Part shown: positions 61,815 to 64,000 of the stretch, piece after piece | Layout of the letters: each line of letters opens with the position of its first letter | Position numbering within the stretch: the stretch's first letter is position 1 | Made by a program: the position numbers and the translations under genes | Source of the DNA: Liopterus haemorrhoidalis | Taxonomy: Eukaryota; Arthropoda; Insecta; Coleoptera; Dytiscidae | Length of the DNA stretch: 64,000 nucleotides | Reading direction: 5' to 3' | Assembly: GCA_963971575.1 (NCBI GenBank) | Contig: OZ020618.1 | Location: 35,727,668-35,791,667, forward strand | The notes under the pieces: model-generated | The model's database searches: none | What the model was told of the DNA's origin: nothing | What the model saw: only the letters and a program-made list of their open reading frames with translations

Positions 61815-61984
61815 AAAGGTGGGTTTGCTAAAGTAGAATAGTACCCAATTTTCTTGTGTCTGGTTTTGTGGCTCAGGAGTTTTCAATTTTTTGCCTGTAG
61901 TAGTACCCTATTAATAGCCTGTTTCTAGTACTAGGGAAAAAGTTAAAAATTAATGTAAACAGGCTTTAATTCTAGAGGTCAAAA

Positions 61985-62062
61985 TAGGATATGAAAATAG
62001 TTTGTATCTCGAAATGTTCGTATATCGAGAGATTTGTAAATCGATGTACCACTGTATTAGCA
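61985..62062 (-). repeat. Possible Tc1/mariner-like terminus
   Basis: The minus strand reads ACAGTGGTACATCGATTTAC and TCTCGATATACGAACATTTC, resembling the CAGTGGTACCTCGAxATACGAAC ends of some Tc1/mariner or pogo elements. The partner end was not found. Confidence 0.35.
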
Positions 62063-62269
62063 AATTTACTTAGCCATAACTAGTATTCGGTTAAAATGTT
62101 AAAATATTTAAATTGCAACCATCTAAATCAAAAAAATATTTTTGATATAAGATTGCGAGCACCTTAACTCCCCTCTTCGGTACGCCAGTGCATATTCTGA
62201 AAAAGGGCGCAGTTTGGCGGGTTTGCTCCGGGCGCCAAAAGAGCTAGCACCGGCTCTGTTACAGACTGT

Positions 62270-63605
62270 ATCAAATATAACACAATAAGACCGATACACT
62301 ATATACCTGATACCCTACCACTTAACAAAAATAACAAGACAATTCTACATAAATTTCTGACCGACATAAAACTGTACAAATATATAAAGAACAAAACTAA
62401 TATACCTACTGCATATATAATGCAATTTATTTCACAATATTTTATAATATACAATACCGGGTGCAAATAACCCAAGATATTGATGTACCATAAATTTCCT
62501 AAATAAAAAGAAACTATCTATCTGCGACATATTCATGAGGTATATTTATAAAAAAATACATATTTATTTGAGAAAATTGATTGTTTTTTTCTCCCAGAGT
62601 GAGGCGCTAGGTGACAACCCTAATTCGAACCCGCGGAAACTCTAATAAACAGTATTTAAATTTATACAGAACTAAATTGCGTTTCCAAAATAATATATGG
62701 TTTTGAAGTAATTACAATTAAAAATGTACCTGTATATTTTTTTCTGATTTCGTTCAATACTACACAGATATGTTTGAAAATAGTAATTTTTGAGCTAAAA
62801 TATGACTACCTTAAATAAACAAGATATTTGCCTTTTCCTGTATTACTAAGGGGCATGTACGTACAGTGTATACGTAATTACATCATCATAGAGGCAAGAT
62901 TCAATGTAGAAACAGCAGTTATAAGAGCTGTTAACGTGCTGAAACACAGTATTTTACATATCCTTAAGAATATCTCATTGAGATGATGTTATACATTGTT
63001 GTAAGCATAAAGTTAAGGCAGTTGGAATATATATGACTGTATATAACACGTCATTTTCCTCACGATTTTCGCCACGGCTTCCTCTCCAAAGACATTCCTA
63101 TATATACTTTATATCCGAGTATGGCATGCTCGCACTGCATATCGTATTTCCGGCGCGCTCGCAACGATACTTCACTGCCACGTAGCGTCGACGCTCAAAA
63201 CCTTCCAAATCATGTTATATGAGTAAAATCGAAAGCTTGCTACACTTTTCGGCATTGTGTCAAGAATATATTTTATAAAAAAAAATCTTTTTGTGATATG
63301 AAACCGGAGGTTGCAATTAAAGCTAACCCAGATTTTAGAGATATTTTTTATAACAGTAAAATAATCAAACTGTAAACAAATGGCCTTTCACTTCATTTAT
63401 TTGTATTAAAATAATCCAGAGTACATCCCTATTATTATTAGCAATACAAATATATTGTAGACATGGTGACACCTAATACATAATCAATTTCCTTAATCTA
63501 TAATATACTAGTAATAATATATAAATAGTTCGATTGTCTATACCGGGTGACAACTTTTACCCCGAATCATAGGAGGATAACATTACAAGCTCCGTAGTGG
63601 TTTCA
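62270..63605. other. No gene seen
   Basis: AT-rich. The slightly GC-richer stretch at 63060-63220 has no recognised frame. No repeat boundary was identified. Confidence 0.45.
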
Positions 63606-63609
63606 ATCG

Positions 63610-63750
63610 AAAGAATAGTATATTCTGTAGCAAAGTTGGAATGAGAAAATTCGATGCAAGAGGAACATCCCGAGCGCGAGCCGCAGGCGGCCGTGAGGAA
63701 CCACGAGCATCGAATTTTCTCTTCCAATCGAGTCACAGACCCTACTTTCT
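63610..63750 (-). repeat. Short GC-rich MITE-like repeat, copy 2
   Basis: The reverse complement of this segment matches 2044-2180 from GTAGGGTCTGTGACTCG to TACAGAATATACTATTC with scattered differences. It also contains the inverted AAAATTCGATGC pair. Confidence 0.7.
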
Positions 63751-64000
63751 CCACATAGCTTACTCCTTTTGCATCCACTACCCTACTTATATTGACAAGA
63801 AGTGGATAGTGATCTCGGTTTAACTCTCAAATAGATCATCTGACAATCAATCATTAACTCTTCCAGGCATCTGATGTAAGCAAACTTTACCCGACTACAT
63901 TAATGAAGATTTTCGGTGGACTAACACGGTTAACGTGCGGCTACCACAGGACCTGTGCTAAGGGTATAATCCCTGGGTCACCCTCGATAAGAATATGAAC

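Larger units (their letters stand above)
60750..61856. mobile_element. TIR element with a nested MITE and SINE
   Basis: TTCTACTTTAGCAAACCCAC (60761-60780) is inverted at about 61817-61838, followed on both sides by a TTGCCAAC block (60792 and 61619), giving TIRs of about 50 bp once the nested SINE is removed. The element contains a MITE (60974-61312) and a SINE (61656-61814). No transposase was recognised; the plus-strand frame 60624-60806 simply runs across the left TIR. Confidence 0.65.

Overview
This window looks like AT-rich nuclear DNA from an arthropod, most likely an insect. The evidence is the repeat content: Jockey/CR1-like, RTE-like and I/R1-like non-LTR retrotransposons, a Penelope-like GIY-YIG fragment, a Ty3/gypsy fragment, Tc1/mariner, hAT and PIF/Harbinger transposase relics, Helitron-like elements, SINEs, and a broken copy of a cysteine-rich protein family that I know mainly from insect genomes. 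I found no confident host gene, no rRNA and no functional tRNA gene. The window reads as a gene desert built from nested transposable elements of different ages.

Layout from left to right. 1-1145: 3' part of a Jockey/CR1-like LINE (minus strand). 2340-3580: two decayed RTE-like LINE C-termini (minus). 5620-9400: the best preserved element, a two-ORF LINE on the minus strand with ORF1 (8626-9324) and an endonuclease-RT ORF2 (5750-8582) broken by one frameshift. 11450-12455: a TIR-flanked, about 1 kb element that carries a tRNA-like module. 12943-13770: Penelope-like GIY-YIG 3' end. 13933-17860: Helitron-like element filled with a tandem array of about 290-bp units. 18390-19884: Tc1/mariner relic split by a hAT insertion with an exact 8-bp target duplication. 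20010-21640: two LINE relics. 23757-28058: two hAT-type elements, each with a copy of the TIR/tRNA-like family nested inside. 30970-32935: I/R1-like LINE relic with RNase H, followed by an LTR- or promoter-like segment. 34657-36655: second Helitron-like element. 36759-38770: a 260-bp hAT MITE with a perfect 8-bp TSD, a long-TIR element and a PIF/Harbinger scrap. 38779-40240 and 42180-44222: two more LINEs. 44244-44872: fold-back element with hammerhead-like arms. 45426-48770: two hAT transposase relics and the end of a third Helitron. 50098-51702: a ZBED-like hAT relic and a deletion derivative of the insect cysteine-rich family. 52230-55700: rearranged gypsy pieces with a LINE inserted. 56244-58126: a deleted DD34D mariner and a hAT deletion derivative. 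60750-61856: a TIR element holding a MITE and a SINE.

Nothing here works together as a pathway. The shared logic is mobility: autonomous-type proteins (RT/endonuclease, DDE transposases, GIY-YIG) are all damaged, while short non-autonomous elements often keep clean termini and target-site duplications. The most instructive observations are a TIR element family with a conserved internal tRNA-like module, a 46-bp-arm palindrome made of tRNA 3'-half-like sequence, a fold-back element with hammerhead-like motifs, and several insertion junctions readable to the base.
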